The notes under the pieces: model-generated
Seen by the model: only the letters and a program-made list of their open reading frames with translations
Told to the model about the DNA's origin: nothing
Databases searched by the model: none
Program-made: the position numbers and the translations under genes
Assembly: GCF_036826855.1 (NCBI RefSeq)
Contig: NZ_CP104578.1
Coordinates: forward strand, 992,001 to 1,056,000
Direction of reading: 5' to 3'
From: Streptomyces sp. SJL17-4
GTDB taxonomy: Bacteria > Actinomycetota > Actinomycetes > Streptomycetales > Streptomycetaceae
DNA: 64,000 bases
Part shown: one piece after another, positions 24,599-33,031 of the stretch
Layout of the letters: every line of letters starts with the position of its first letter
Numbering within the stretch: the first letter of the stretch is position 1

Positions 24599-25762
24599 AT
24601 GAACAGCGCACCGTCCCCCCTGCCGGTCGTCCTGGCCGGCGCCCGCGGCCACGGCCGCAGCCACCTCCTCAACATCCGTCGGCTCGAAGAGCGCGGACTC
24701 GTCCGGCTCGCCGGGGTCTGCGAGCTGCGCCCGCTCGACGCGGCCGAGCTCGACGGGATCGGGGAGCCCGAGCAGTCCGCCGACTTCGAGGCGCTCCTCG
24801 CCTCCACCGGCGCCCGGATCGCCGTGCTCAGCACCCCCATCCAGACCCACACCGACATGACGCTCGCCGCCGCCCGGCACGGGGCGCACATCCTCCTGGA
24901 GAAGCCGCCCGCCCCCTCGTACGCGGAGTTCCGCCGGATGGCCGACGGCGTGGCGGCGGCCGGGGTGGCCTGCCAGATCGGCTTCCAGTCGCTGGGGTCG
25001 CACGCGGTGCCCGCGATCCGCCGGATGGTCATGGAGGGCGCGATCGGCGAACTCCTGGGCGTCGGCGCGGCAGGGGCCTGGGTCCGCGACGAGGCCTACT
25101 TCCGGCGTGCCCCCTGGGCGGGCCACCGACGGCTCGGCGGGGCCGACGTCGTCGACGGGGCGCTCACCAACCCCCTCGCCCACGCCGTCGCGACGGCGCT
25201 CGCGCTCTCCGGCTCCACCCGCGCCGAGGACGTCGAGCACATCGAGACCGAGCTGCTGCACGCCCACGCCATCGAGTCCGACGACACCTCGGCGGTACGG
25301 GTCGTCACCTCGGCCGGCACCCAGGTCACGGTCGCGGCGACGCTCTGCGCGGAGCGGTCGTCGGAGCCGTACGTCATCGTCCACGGCACCCAGGGCAGGA
25401 TCACCTTCTGGTACCGGCAGGACCGGGTGCTCGTGCAGCGCGCCGGGCACGGCCCGGTGGAGACCGAGTACGGCCGTACCGACCTCCTGGAGAACCTCGT
25501 CGCCCACGTCACCGACGGAGAGCCGCTGTGGGTGCCGCCGGCGGCCACCGGGGCGTTCATGCGGGTCGTCGAGGCCGTACGGACGGCTCCCGACCCGCTG
25601 GCGATACCCGCGGCGCACTGGCACACCGAGCCCGGCGAGAGCGCGCCGCGCCGGGTCGTCGACGGCGTCGACGCCCTGGTCGATGCCAGCGCCGACGGGC
25701 TCAGGCTGTTCTCCGAACTCGGCGCCTCCTGGGCCCCGTCGACCCGGGCGGAGGTCCGATGA
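24599..25762 (+). CDS. Gfo/Idh/MocA-family oxidoreductase
   Basis: A 387-residue NAD(P)-dependent oxidoreductase. The Rossmann region (PVVLAGARGHGRSHLLNIRR), the EKP motif (HILLEKPPAPSYAEF, about residue 100) and the alpha/beta C-terminal domain are clear. The glycine motif is unusual (GARGHG rather than GxGxxG). It likely oxidises an imported sugar or glycoside. I chose the ATG at 24599 because AGGAAC lies 7 bases upstream; ATG 24557 (ATGA overlap with the permease stop) is the alternative. Translationally coupled to DUF6807. Confidence 0.85.
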   Translation: MNSAPSPLPVVLAGARGHGRSHLLNIRRLEERGLVRLAGVCELRPLDAAELDGIGEPEQSADFEALLASTGARIAVLSTPIQTHTDMTLAAARHGAHILLEKPPAPSYAEFRRMADGVAAAGVACQIGFQSLGSHAVPAIRRMVMEGAIGELLGVGAAGAWVRDEAYFRRAPWAGHRRLGGADVVDGALTNPLAHAVATALALSGSTRAEDVEHIETELLHAHAIESDDTSAVRVVTSAGTQVTVAATLCAERSSEPYVIVHGTQGRITFWYRQDRVLVQRAGHGPVETEYGRTDLLENLVAHVTDGEPLWVPPAATGAFMRVVEAVRTAPDPLAIPAAHWHTEPGESAPRRVVDGVDALVDASADGLRLFSELGASWAPSTRAEVR

Positions 25763-26604
25763 CCCCCGAGTCCCCGACGGTCCTGCGCTGCGCGGGTCGC
25801 GCCGTCGCCCGCTACACGACCCGGCCCGATCTCGCCCCCGACCACTCCCCTCGGCCGTACCTCCACCCGGTCACGACCCTCGCCGGCCACCCGGTGACCG
25901 AGACCGTGCCCGAGGACCATCCGCACCACCTCGGCGTGGGCGTCGCCGTGCCCGACGTCGCCGGCCACAACTTCTGGGGCGGGCGCACCTTCGTCCGCGG
26001 CCGGGGGTCGGTCGAGCTCGACAACCACGGGGTGCAGCGACACGACGGGTTCAAGCTGTGCGACCCGGACGGCTTCGTGGAGGAGCTGACCTGGACGGCC
26101 GGGGGTGAGCGGCTGCTCCGCGAGCACCGGACGGTGGCGGCCACCGCCCTCACCGAAACGGCCTGGGCGCTCGACCTCACCTTCTCCCTCACCAACGTGT
26201 CCGGGCGGGACCTGTCGGTCGGCAGCCCCGCGACGAACGGCCGGCCGGGCGCCGCGTACGGCGGCTTCTTCTGGCGGGCACCGAAGGAGGCGACGGCTCC
26301 CCTGGCGTTCGGGGCGGAGGCCGACGGCGAGGAGTCGGTGCACGGGGTCCGCGCGGACTGGGTGGCGCTCGCGGGAGACGGCTGGACCCTGGTGTTCGCG
26401 GGGGCGACGGCCCGGACCCGCGAGGATCCGTGGTTCGTGCGCGCGGCCGAGTATCCGGGGGTCGGTTCCTCGCTCGCCCACGACGAGCGGCTTCCGGTGC
26501 CCGCCGGGGAGACCTTCGTACGGCGGGTCGTGACCGTCGTGGCCGACGGGCGCCTCGACCGGGACGGGGCCGCGGCCCTGGTCCGCAAGGCCGTGACGTC
26601 GTGA
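25759..26604 (+). CDS. DUF6807 (PmoA-like) protein
   Basis: A 281-residue beta-rich protein with the DUF6807 pattern: RPYLHPVTTLAGHPVTE, EDHPHHLGVGVAVPDVAGHNFWGG with several His residues, and a GGFFWRAP region. The family commonly neighbours Gfo/Idh oxidoreductases in carbohydrate clusters; the activity is not known to me. No signal peptide, so cytoplasmic. ATGA overlap with the oxidoreductase gene, and a GGAGG before the start. Conserved pairing suggests they act on the same modified sugar. Confidence 0.8.
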   Translation: MTPESPTVLRCAGRAVARYTTRPDLAPDHSPRPYLHPVTTLAGHPVTETVPEDHPHHLGVGVAVPDVAGHNFWGGRTFVRGRGSVELDNHGVQRHDGFKLCDPDGFVEELTWTAGGERLLREHRTVAATALTETAWALDLTFSLTNVSGRDLSVGSPATNGRPGAAYGGFFWRAPKEATAPLAFGAEADGEESVHGVRADWVALAGDGWTLVFAGATARTREDPWFVRAAEYPGVGSSLAHDERLPVPAGETFVRRVVTVVADGRLDRDGAAALVRKAVTS

Positions 26605-28244
26605 CGGGGGCCGGTGGCGCCCCGCCGACGGGGGACCTCGGTGACGGTACGTACCGGAATCCGGTGCTCGCCGCCGACTGGTCCGATCCCGACGTGGTCC
26701 GGGTGGGCGAGGACTACCACCTGACGGCGTCCAGCTTCGGCCGCGCACCCGGCCTGCCGCTCCTGCACTCCCGGGACCTGGTCAACTGGACGCTCGTCGG
26801 CCACGCCCTGGAGCGGCTCGAACCGGCCGCCGCGTTCACCGTGCCCCGGCACGACCGCGGGGTCTGGGCGCCCTCGTTCCGGCACCACGACGGCCGGTTC
26901 TGGATCTTCTGGGGTGACCCCGACCACGGGATCTTCCAGGTCAACGCCCCTTCCGTGCGCGGGCCGTGGACGGCCCCGCACCTGGTGAAGGCCGGCCGGG
27001 GTCTGATCGACGCCTGCCCGCTGTGGGACGAGGAGTCGGGCGAGGCGTATCTGGTGCACGCCTGGGCCAAGTCCCGTGCCGGCTTCAACAACCGGCTCAC
27101 CGGGCACCGGATGAGCCCGGACGGGACGAAGGTCCTGGACGAGGGCCGGGTCCTCGTGGACGCCGACCGGCTCCCGGGCTGGTTCACCCTGGAGGGCCCG
27201 AAGCTCTACCGGCACGACGGCTGGTTCTGGATCTTCGCCCCGGCCGGCGGTGTGGCCACCGGCTGGCAGGGCGCGTTCCGGTCGCGGTCCTTCTTCGGCC
27301 CCTACGAGGAACGGATCGTCCTCGCGCAGGGCGACACCGACGTCAACGGCCCGCACCAGGGCGGCTGGGTGCGCACCCAGCGGGGCGAGGACTGGTTCCT
27401 GCACTTCCAGCAGTCGGGCGCGCACGGCCGGCTCGTCCACCTCCAGCCGATGCGCTGGGACAGGGACGGCTGGCCCGTGCTCGGCGACGAGGGCGCCCCC
27501 GTCCGGGTGCACCGCAAGCCGGACCTGCCGGAGCAGCCGCCCGCGCGGCCGGCCGTGGACGACACGTTTCCCGGCGGCCGGTTCGGCCGGCAGTGGCAGT
27601 GGACCGCCAACCCGGGCGAGGGCTGGGCCAGTCAGCACACGGGCGACGGGCTGCGGCTCGGCTGTGTGCGGTCGGACCGGCTCGACGACCTCCGCGGCGT
27701 GCCGCACGTCCTCACCCAGCGGCTGCCCGCCGGGGCCGTGGTCGTCGAGGTCGGGCTGCGGCTCGACGCGGTGGCGCCCGGAGCCCGCGCGGGGCTCGTC
27801 GTCCTGGGCGACGCGTACGCGTGGATCGGTCTGGAGCGTGCGCCGGACGGCACGGCCCGCCTCGTCCACCGCTTCGCCCCGGCGAACGCGGACCACGAAC
27901 GGGACGCGGCCCGTTCCCGGCCGGTGACCGGGGACCGGGTCCTGCTCCGGATCGAGGTCAGGGCGGACGCACGCTGCCGCTTCTCGTACGACACCCCGGG
28001 TTCCGACGGCGATCCGGACCGGCCAGGTCCGATCCAGCCGAGTCCGGTCCCGCCGAGTCCGGTCCCGCCGAGTCCGGTCCCGCCAGGTCCGGTCCGGCTC
28101 GGTCCGGTCCGGCTCGGTCCGGAATTCGCCGCCACGCCCTGGCGCTGGGTCGGCGCGCTGCTCGGCCTGTTCGCCGGGGCGCCGGAAGGCGCGGGACACG
28201 CCGGGACGGCCGTGTTCTCCGACTTCCGCGTCACCGCCGCCTGA
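26601..28244 (+). CDS. GH43 family beta-xylosidase/alpha-L-arabinofuranosidase
   Basis: A 547-residue two-domain glycosidase without a signal peptide. The five-bladed propeller (about residues 15-310) shows the base Asp in ADWSDPDVVRVG, the pKa-modulating Asp in LIDACPLWDE and the acid Glu in FTLEGPKLYRHD. A C-terminal concanavalin-like domain (from about 315) follows, as in GH43 beta-xylosidases. An in-frame 15-bp minisatellite inserts repeated PSPVP/GPVRL units near residues 475-510, just before the final strands. GTGA overlap with DUF6807. Expected to trim arabinose or xylose from imported pectic oligomers. Confidence 0.88.
   Translation: MTGAGGAPPTGDLGDGTYRNPVLAADWSDPDVVRVGEDYHLTASSFGRAPGLPLLHSRDLVNWTLVGHALERLEPAAAFTVPRHDRGVWAPSFRHHDGRFWIFWGDPDHGIFQVNAPSVRGPWTAPHLVKAGRGLIDACPLWDEESGEAYLVHAWAKSRAGFNNRLTGHRMSPDGTKVLDEGRVLVDADRLPGWFTLEGPKLYRHDGWFWIFAPAGGVATGWQGAFRSRSFFGPYEERIVLAQGDTDVNGPHQGGWVRTQRGEDWFLHFQQSGAHGRLVHLQPMRWDRDGWPVLGDEGAPVRVHRKPDLPEQPPARPAVDDTFPGGRFGRQWQWTANPGEGWASQHTGDGLRLGCVRSDRLDDLRGVPHVLTQRLPAGAVVVEVGLRLDAVAPGARAGLVVLGDAYAWIGLERAPDGTARLVHRFAPANADHERDAARSRPVTGDRVLLRIEVRADARCRFSYDTPGSDGDPDRPGPIQPSPVPPSPVPPSPVPPGPVRLGPVRLGPEFAATPWRWVGALLGLFAGAPEGAGHAGTAVFSDFRVTAA
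28022..28126. repeat. 15-bp minisatellite inside the GH43 gene
   Basis: Seven tandem variants of a 15-base unit, three identical (GCCGAGTCCGGTCCC at 28037, 28052 and 28067), then GCCAGGTCCGGTCCG and GCTCGGTCCGGTCCG. Length a multiple of three keeps the frame open and adds a Pro/Val-rich loop. Confidence 0.85.
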
Positions 28245-28256
28245 GCGGCATCACCC

Positions 28257-28279
28257 GGGGCGCCCCACCGGGGCGCCCC
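28257..28279 (+). terminator. stem-loop between GH43 and the binding-protein gene
   Basis: GGGGCGCCCC occurs twice (28257-28266 and 28270-28279) with ACC between, giving a 10-bp hairpin or two self-palindromes. It lies between GH43 and the solute-binding gene and may attenuate or protect the messenger ends, allowing different expression of upstream and downstream genes. Confidence 0.5.
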
Positions 28280-28344
28280 GCCCCGAACTCCCCCACACCC
28301 CATCCCCGTAGTCCCCGCAACACCCCGAGAGAAGAGAGCCGACG

Positions 28345-29685
28345 ATGACCATCTTCCCCGGCGGACGGCGCAGAGCCGCCCTCGCCCTCGCCCTGTCCTC
28401 CGTCCTCGCCCTGACCGCCACCGCCTGCGGTGACGACGGCAGCGGCGCGGGCGGCGACAAGGGCACCGAGGGATCGGGCAAGGGAAAGATCACCTTCTGG
28501 GACAACAACGGCGGTGTCCGCACCGACGTCTGGAAGGAGATCATCGCGGACTTCGAGAAGGCGAACCCCGACATCGACGTCGAGTACGTCGGGATCGCCT
28601 CCAAGGAGGTCCAGTCGAAGTACGACACCGCGATCCAGGGCGACGGTCTGCCGGACGTCGGCGGCGTCGGCGCGGCGATGCTCGCCGGCATCGCCGCGCA
28701 GAACGCCCTGGAGCCGCTGGACGCCCGGATCGAGGACAGCGCGCTCAAGGGCAAGCTCAACGCCGGCATGGTCGCGAGCGTGAAGTCGGCGGGCGGGCAG
28801 GGCAAGCTGTTCACCGTCCCGACCTCGGCGAGCAACGGCGTGCTGTACTACCGCACCGATCTGTTCAAGGCGGCCGGCCTGCAGGAGCCCACCACCTGGT
28901 CGAAGTTCTACGCAGCGGCCGAGAAGCTCACCGCGATCGACAAGAACCGCTTCGGCTACACGATCCGCGGCGGCGCGGGCTCCATCGCCCAGGCCCTGGA
29001 CGCCATGTACGGCCAGAGCGGCATCACGAGCTTCTGGAACGGTGACAAGACCACTGTCAACGATCCCAAGAACGTGGCCGCGCTCGAGAAGTACGCCGGC
29101 CTGTTCAAGAAGACGACGCCGGCCGCCGACGTCAACAACGACTTCACCAAGATGGTCGCGCAGTGGGACAGCGGCGAGATCGGCATGCTGAACCACAACC
29201 TCGGCTCGTACCAGGACCACGTGAAGGCCCTCGGTACGGAGAAGTTCCGGGGCATCCCCAACCCGACCCTCGACGACGGCACCCGGGTGCAGGTCTCCAA
29301 CCCGGTCGACGGCCTCGGGCTCTTCTCCTCCAGCAAGAACAAGGCCGCGGCCTGGAAGTTCATCGAGTTCGCGGCCTCGCACGCCTCCAACAGCAAGTGG
29401 AACAAGTCGGCCGGCGCCATCCCGGCCAACACGGAGGCCGCCCAGGACCCGTGGCTCCAGGAGGCGGAGCCGACGAAGCTCGGCGCCGAGGTCCTCTTCA
29501 GCGGCAAGGCCACGATCGTTGAGCTGCCGTACTACCTGCCGGACTGGAACACGATCTCCAAGGCCGAGAACGAGCCGGGCTTCCAGAAGGTCCTGCTCGG
29601 AACGTCCACCGCCAAGGAGTTCCTCGACCACCTGGCCGAGCAGCTGAACACGGCGCAGGCCGAGTGGAAGCAGCAGAACCCGTGA
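28345..29685 (+). CDS. ABC transporter sugar-binding lipoprotein
   Basis: A 446-residue extracellular binding protein. A signal peptide with lipobox LTATAC (Cys about 28) and a Gly/Ser-rich linker are followed by a type-1 solute-binding fold (KGKITFWDNNGGVRTDVWKEI, NNDFTKMVAQWDSGEIGMLNH). It probably delivers pectic oligosaccharides to the permeases encoded 5 kb upstream in the same run, an unusual separation. Its ribosome site is GAAGAGAG. The stop overlaps the CE12 start (GTGA). Confidence 0.9.
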   Translation: MTIFPGGRRRAALALALSSVLALTATACGDDGSGAGGDKGTEGSGKGKITFWDNNGGVRTDVWKEIIADFEKANPDIDVEYVGIASKEVQSKYDTAIQGDGLPDVGGVGAAMLAGIAAQNALEPLDARIEDSALKGKLNAGMVASVKSAGGQGKLFTVPTSASNGVLYYRTDLFKAAGLQEPTTWSKFYAAAEKLTAIDKNRFGYTIRGGAGSIAQALDAMYGQSGITSFWNGDKTTVNDPKNVAALEKYAGLFKKTTPAADVNNDFTKMVAQWDSGEIGMLNHNLGSYQDHVKALGTEKFRGIPNPTLDDGTRVQVSNPVDGLGLFSSSKNKAAAWKFIEFAASHASNSKWNKSAGAIPANTEAAQDPWLQEAEPTKLGAEVLFSGKATIVELPYYLPDWNTISKAENEPGFQKVLLGTSTAKEFLDHLAEQLNTAQAEWKQQNP

Positions 29686-30509
29686 GCGTCGGCCGCCGCG
29701 CGGTGGTCACGGCCGGGGCGGGCCTCGCGCTCGCCCTGGCCGGGGCTCCCCCGGCCCGTTCCCAAGGACACCCCCGTATGCGCACCCTCTTCATCGCCGG
29801 CGACTCCACCGCCGCCCAGAAGTACGCCGACGCCGCGCCCGAGACCGGCTGGGGCATGGCCCTCCCCTTCTTCCTCCACCGCGGCGTGCGGGTCGCCAAC
29901 CACGCCGTCAACGGGCGCAGCACCAAGAGCTTCCTCGACGAGGGACGGCTCGACGCGATCCTGGCCGCGCTGCGCCCCGGCGACCTGCTCCTGATCCAGT
30001 TCGGCCACAACGACCAGAAGGTCGCCGACCCGACCCGCTACACCGAGCCGTGGAGCACCTACCAGGACAACCTGCGCGTCTTCGTCGAGGGCGCGCGGTC
30101 CCGGGGCGCCCTCCCCGTCCTCGCCACCTCCGTCGAGCGCCGCAGGTTCGACGTGGACGGCACCGCGCTGCGGACCCTCGGCGCGTACCCGGCGGCGATG
30201 CGGGAGACCGCCCGCGCGTCGGACGTCCCGCTCCTCGACATCGAGGCGCTGTCGCTGGCCCTGTGGCAGCGGCTCGGCCCCGAGGCCACGAAGACGTACT
30301 TCAACTGGACCGCGACCGAGCAGGACAACACCCACTTCAACCCGCCGGGCGCGATCGAGGTGGCCCGGCTGGCCACCGCCGAGCTGCTCCGCACCCATGT
30401 GCTCGCCCCGCGCGAGACCCGTCGCGTGGACGACGACGTACCCGCCGACCTGATCACCTGGCCCGAACCCTCCCCTACCGCTTCCGAGTTCCAGGAGAGC
30501 CGATCGTGA
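29682..30509 (+). CDS. Secreted CE12 rhamnogalacturonan acetylesterase, copy 1
   Basis: A 275-residue SGNH/GDSL esterase. A twin-arginine-like signal (VGRRAVVTAGAGLALALAG) is followed by block I FIAGDSTAAQKY with the nucleophile Ser, NGRSTKSF, the block III Asn in QFGHNDQK, and the catalytic Asp/His in DNTHFNPPGA. CE12 enzymes remove acetyl groups from galacturonic acid in rhamnogalacturonan and so open it to lyases. Starts at GTG 29682 (GTGA overlap) and its stop overlaps the PL1 start in the same way. A divergent second CE12 is at 43717-44766. Confidence 0.9.
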   Translation: MSVGRRAVVTAGAGLALALAGAPPARSQGHPRMRTLFIAGDSTAAQKYADAAPETGWGMALPFFLHRGVRVANHAVNGRSTKSFLDEGRLDAILAALRPGDLLLIQFGHNDQKVADPTRYTEPWSTYQDNLRVFVEGARSRGALPVLATSVERRRFDVDGTALRTLGAYPAAMRETARASDVPLLDIEALSLALWQRLGPEATKTYFNWTATEQDNTHFNPPGAIEVARLATAELLRTHVLAPRETRRVDDDVPADLITWPEPSPTASEFQESRS

Positions 30510-31801
30510 ACCGACGCACGCGCCTTGGAGTGGTGGCCGCGACCGCCCTCACCCTGACGGTGACCGCCCCCGCGGCCGGTGCCCACGCCGCCCCGCGCCC
30601 CGGCGCCGACCCCGCCCGCGCCACGCTGCCGGCCGGTGACGGCTGGGCGTCCGAGGGCACCGGAACCAGCGGCGGGGCCGCCGCCGACGCCTCCCGGGTC
30701 TTCACCGTCACCACCTGGGAGGAGTTCCGTGACGCGCTGGCCGTGCCCGGCACCGAGCCCAGGATCGTCAAGGTCGTGGGCACGCTGAACGCCACCGCCG
30801 CCGGCTGCGCCGCCTTCGAGGCCCCCGGCTACGACTTCGCCCGCTACCTCGCCGACTACGACCCCGCCGTCTGGGGGTACGAGAACGAGGTCAGCGGCCC
30901 CCAGGAGGATCTGCGGGCGGCGTCCGCGACCGCCCAGGGCCAGGCCATCAAGGTCAAGGTCCCGGCGAACACCACGATCACCGGTGTCGGCAAGGACGCC
31001 GGGATCACCGGCGGCAGCCTCCAGGTCCAGGGCGTCGACAACGTCGTGGTCCGCAACCTCACGATGGAGAGCCCGCTCGACTGCTTCCCGCAGTGGGACC
31101 CGACGGACGGCGCGACCGGGGCGTGGAACTCCGAGTACGACAGCCTGGTCGTGTACGGCTCCACCCATGTCTGGATCGACCACAACACCTTCACCGACGG
31201 GGCCCACCCGGACAGTTCGCTGCCCTCGTACTACGGCGAGGTCTACCAGCAGCACGACGGCGAGCTGGACGTCGTCCGGGGCGCGGACCTCGTCACGGTC
31301 TCGTGGAACGTCTTCACCGACCACGACAAGACCCTCATGATCGGCAACAGCGACAGCGCGGGCGCCACCGACCGGGGCAAGCTGCGGGTCACCCTGCACC
31401 ACAACCTCTTCGAGAACGTGATCGAGCGGGCGCCGCGGGTCCGCTTCGGGCAGGTCGACGCGTACAACAACCACTTCGTCGTGCCGAGTTCGACGTACGC
31501 GTACAGCCTCGGCATCGGGCAGGAGTCCCAGCTCTTCGCGGAGAAGAACGCGTTCACGCTCGCCGAGGGCGTACCCGCCGGGAAGATCCTGAAGAAGTGG
31601 AAGGACGCGCCGGTCACCACCGTGGGCAACTACGTGAACGGCAAGCCGGTCGACCTCCTCGCCGTGCACAACACCCAGTTCCCCGAGGAACTGCTGCGGG
31701 CCGACGCGGGCTGGACCCCCGTCCTGCGCACCCGGGTCGACCACCCGAGGGCCGTGCCCGCCCTCGTCGACCACCGCGCGGGCGCCGGCCGCTCCTGCTG
31801 A
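30506..31801 (+). CDS. Secreted PL1 pectate lyase
   Basis: A 431-residue parallel beta-helix lyase. Signal peptide about residues 1-30 (cleavage near AHA-APR). Hallmarks are VWIDHNTF, calcium-binding acidic DGELDVVRGADLVTVSWNVF, DHDKTLMIGNSDS and the catalytic Arg in ERAPRVRFGQVDAYNN. It cleaves polygalacturonate by beta-elimination. Start GTG 30506 overlaps the CE12 stop, with CAGGAGAG before it. It belongs to a block of extracellular pectinases following the binding-protein gene. Confidence 0.92.
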   Translation: MNRRTRLGVVAATALTLTVTAPAAGAHAAPRPGADPARATLPAGDGWASEGTGTSGGAAADASRVFTVTTWEEFRDALAVPGTEPRIVKVVGTLNATAAGCAAFEAPGYDFARYLADYDPAVWGYENEVSGPQEDLRAASATAQGQAIKVKVPANTTITGVGKDAGITGGSLQVQGVDNVVVRNLTMESPLDCFPQWDPTDGATGAWNSEYDSLVVYGSTHVWIDHNTFTDGAHPDSSLPSYYGEVYQQHDGELDVVRGADLVTVSWNVFTDHDKTLMIGNSDSAGATDRGKLRVTLHHNLFENVIERAPRVRFGQVDAYNNHFVVPSSTYAYSLGIGQESQLFAEKNAFTLAEGVPAGKILKKWKDAPVTTVGNYVNGKPVDLLAVHNTQFPEELLRADAGWTPVLRTRVDHPRAVPALVDHRAGAGRSC

Positions 31802-31832
31802 GCCCCCACCCGCTTCCAGGAGGACCCCCGCC

Positions 31833-32975
31833 ATGCCTTCGCACCCCACCGGAGCCGGAGCCGTCCCAGGACGTCGCTCCCTGCTCCTGGGCGCCGCCGG
31901 AGCGGCACTCGCGCTCGCGCTGCCCGCGGCCCCCGCCTCGGCCGCCGCTCCCTCGCACACCCACCCCTTCGGCCGGTTCGGTTCGCCCGCGCGCCGGCTC
32001 ACCGAGCGGACGCTGTACGTCCACCCGGGCGGCCTCGGCGACCACACCACCGTCCAGGCCGCGGTCACCGCCGCGAGCGGCACCGGCTGGACCCTGGTGC
32101 TCGCCCCGGGCACGTACCGGGAGACGGTCGCCGTGAGCTCCGCCCGTACGGACATGACCTGGATCGGCGCGAGCGGCGACCCCCGGGACGTCGTCGTCGT
32201 GTACGCCAACGCCGCCGGGACGCCGCGCCCCGAGGGCGGCACCTACGGCACCACCGGGTCCGCGACCACCACCGTCCAGGCGGCCGGCTTCACCGCCCAC
32301 GGCGTCACCTTCGCCAACGACTTCCTCCGCACCGACCTCCCCGGCAACCCCGGCACCCAGGCCGTCGCGCTCAAGGTGCAGGGCGACCGTTCGGCGTTCT
32401 TCCACTGCCGCTTCCTCGGCCACCAGGACACCCTGTACGCCGATTCCATGGCCCTGACGGCCTTCGCCCGCCAGTACTTCGCGCACTGTTACGTGGAGGG
32501 TGACGTCGACTTCGTCTTCGGCCGGGCCACCGCCGTCTTCGAGCACTGCCACTTCCGTACCCTGCTCCGCCCCGATCTGGCGGCGGCCCCCCACGGCTTC
32601 GTCCTCGCCCCGTCCACGGCCCGGGAGAACCCGTACGGGTTCCTCGCCTCCCGCTGCCGGGTCACCAGCGAGGCCCCGGACGGCTACTACAAGCTGGCGC
32701 GGCCCTGGGTGCCCGGATCGGACCCCACGGCCTGGCCGTCGCTGGTGGTCCGGGACAGCGTCCTCGGCCCGGGGATCGACGCGGTCGCGCCGTACGCGAA
32801 CATGCGCGAGGCCTACCCGTGGCAGGACCAGCGCTTCGCCGAGCACCGCAACTCCGGCCCGGGTGCCCGGATCACGGTCCCGGAGAACCGCCCTCAGCTC
32901 GGGGCCGCCGGGGCCGCGTCCGCGACCCGGTCGGCGTATCTCGCCGACTGGAACCCACGCCCGCCCTGCGGCTGA
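31833..32975 (+). CDS. Secreted CE8 pectinesterase
   Basis: A 380-residue pectin methylesterase. Tat signal (GRRSLLLGAAGAALALALPA). Family motifs in order: TVQAAVTAASGTGWTLVLAPGTYRE, GTQAVALKVQGDRSAFFHCRF, GHQDTLYA, catalytic Asp pair in YVEGDVDFVFGRA, and YYKLARPWVPG with the Arg. It removes methyl esters from homogalacturonan so that the PL1 and PL9 lyases flanking it can act. Preceded by a strong AGGAGG, 31 bases after the PL1 stop. Confidence 0.93.
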   Translation: MPSHPTGAGAVPGRRSLLLGAAGAALALALPAAPASAAAPSHTHPFGRFGSPARRLTERTLYVHPGGLGDHTTVQAAVTAASGTGWTLVLAPGTYRETVAVSSARTDMTWIGASGDPRDVVVVYANAAGTPRPEGGTYGTTGSATTTVQAAGFTAHGVTFANDFLRTDLPGNPGTQAVALKVQGDRSAFFHCRFLGHQDTLYADSMALTAFARQYFAHCYVEGDVDFVFGRATAVFEHCHFRTLLRPDLAAAPHGFVLAPSTARENPYGFLASRCRVTSEAPDGYYKLARPWVPGSDPTAWPSLVVRDSVLGPGIDAVAPYANMREAYPWQDQRFAEHRNSGPGARITVPENRPQLGAAGAASATRSAYLADWNPRPPCG

Positions 32976-33031
32976 ACTCCCCGGCGGAAGAATCCGCTTC
33001 CCCCCACCGCACACGAGAGGACCCGCACGTC

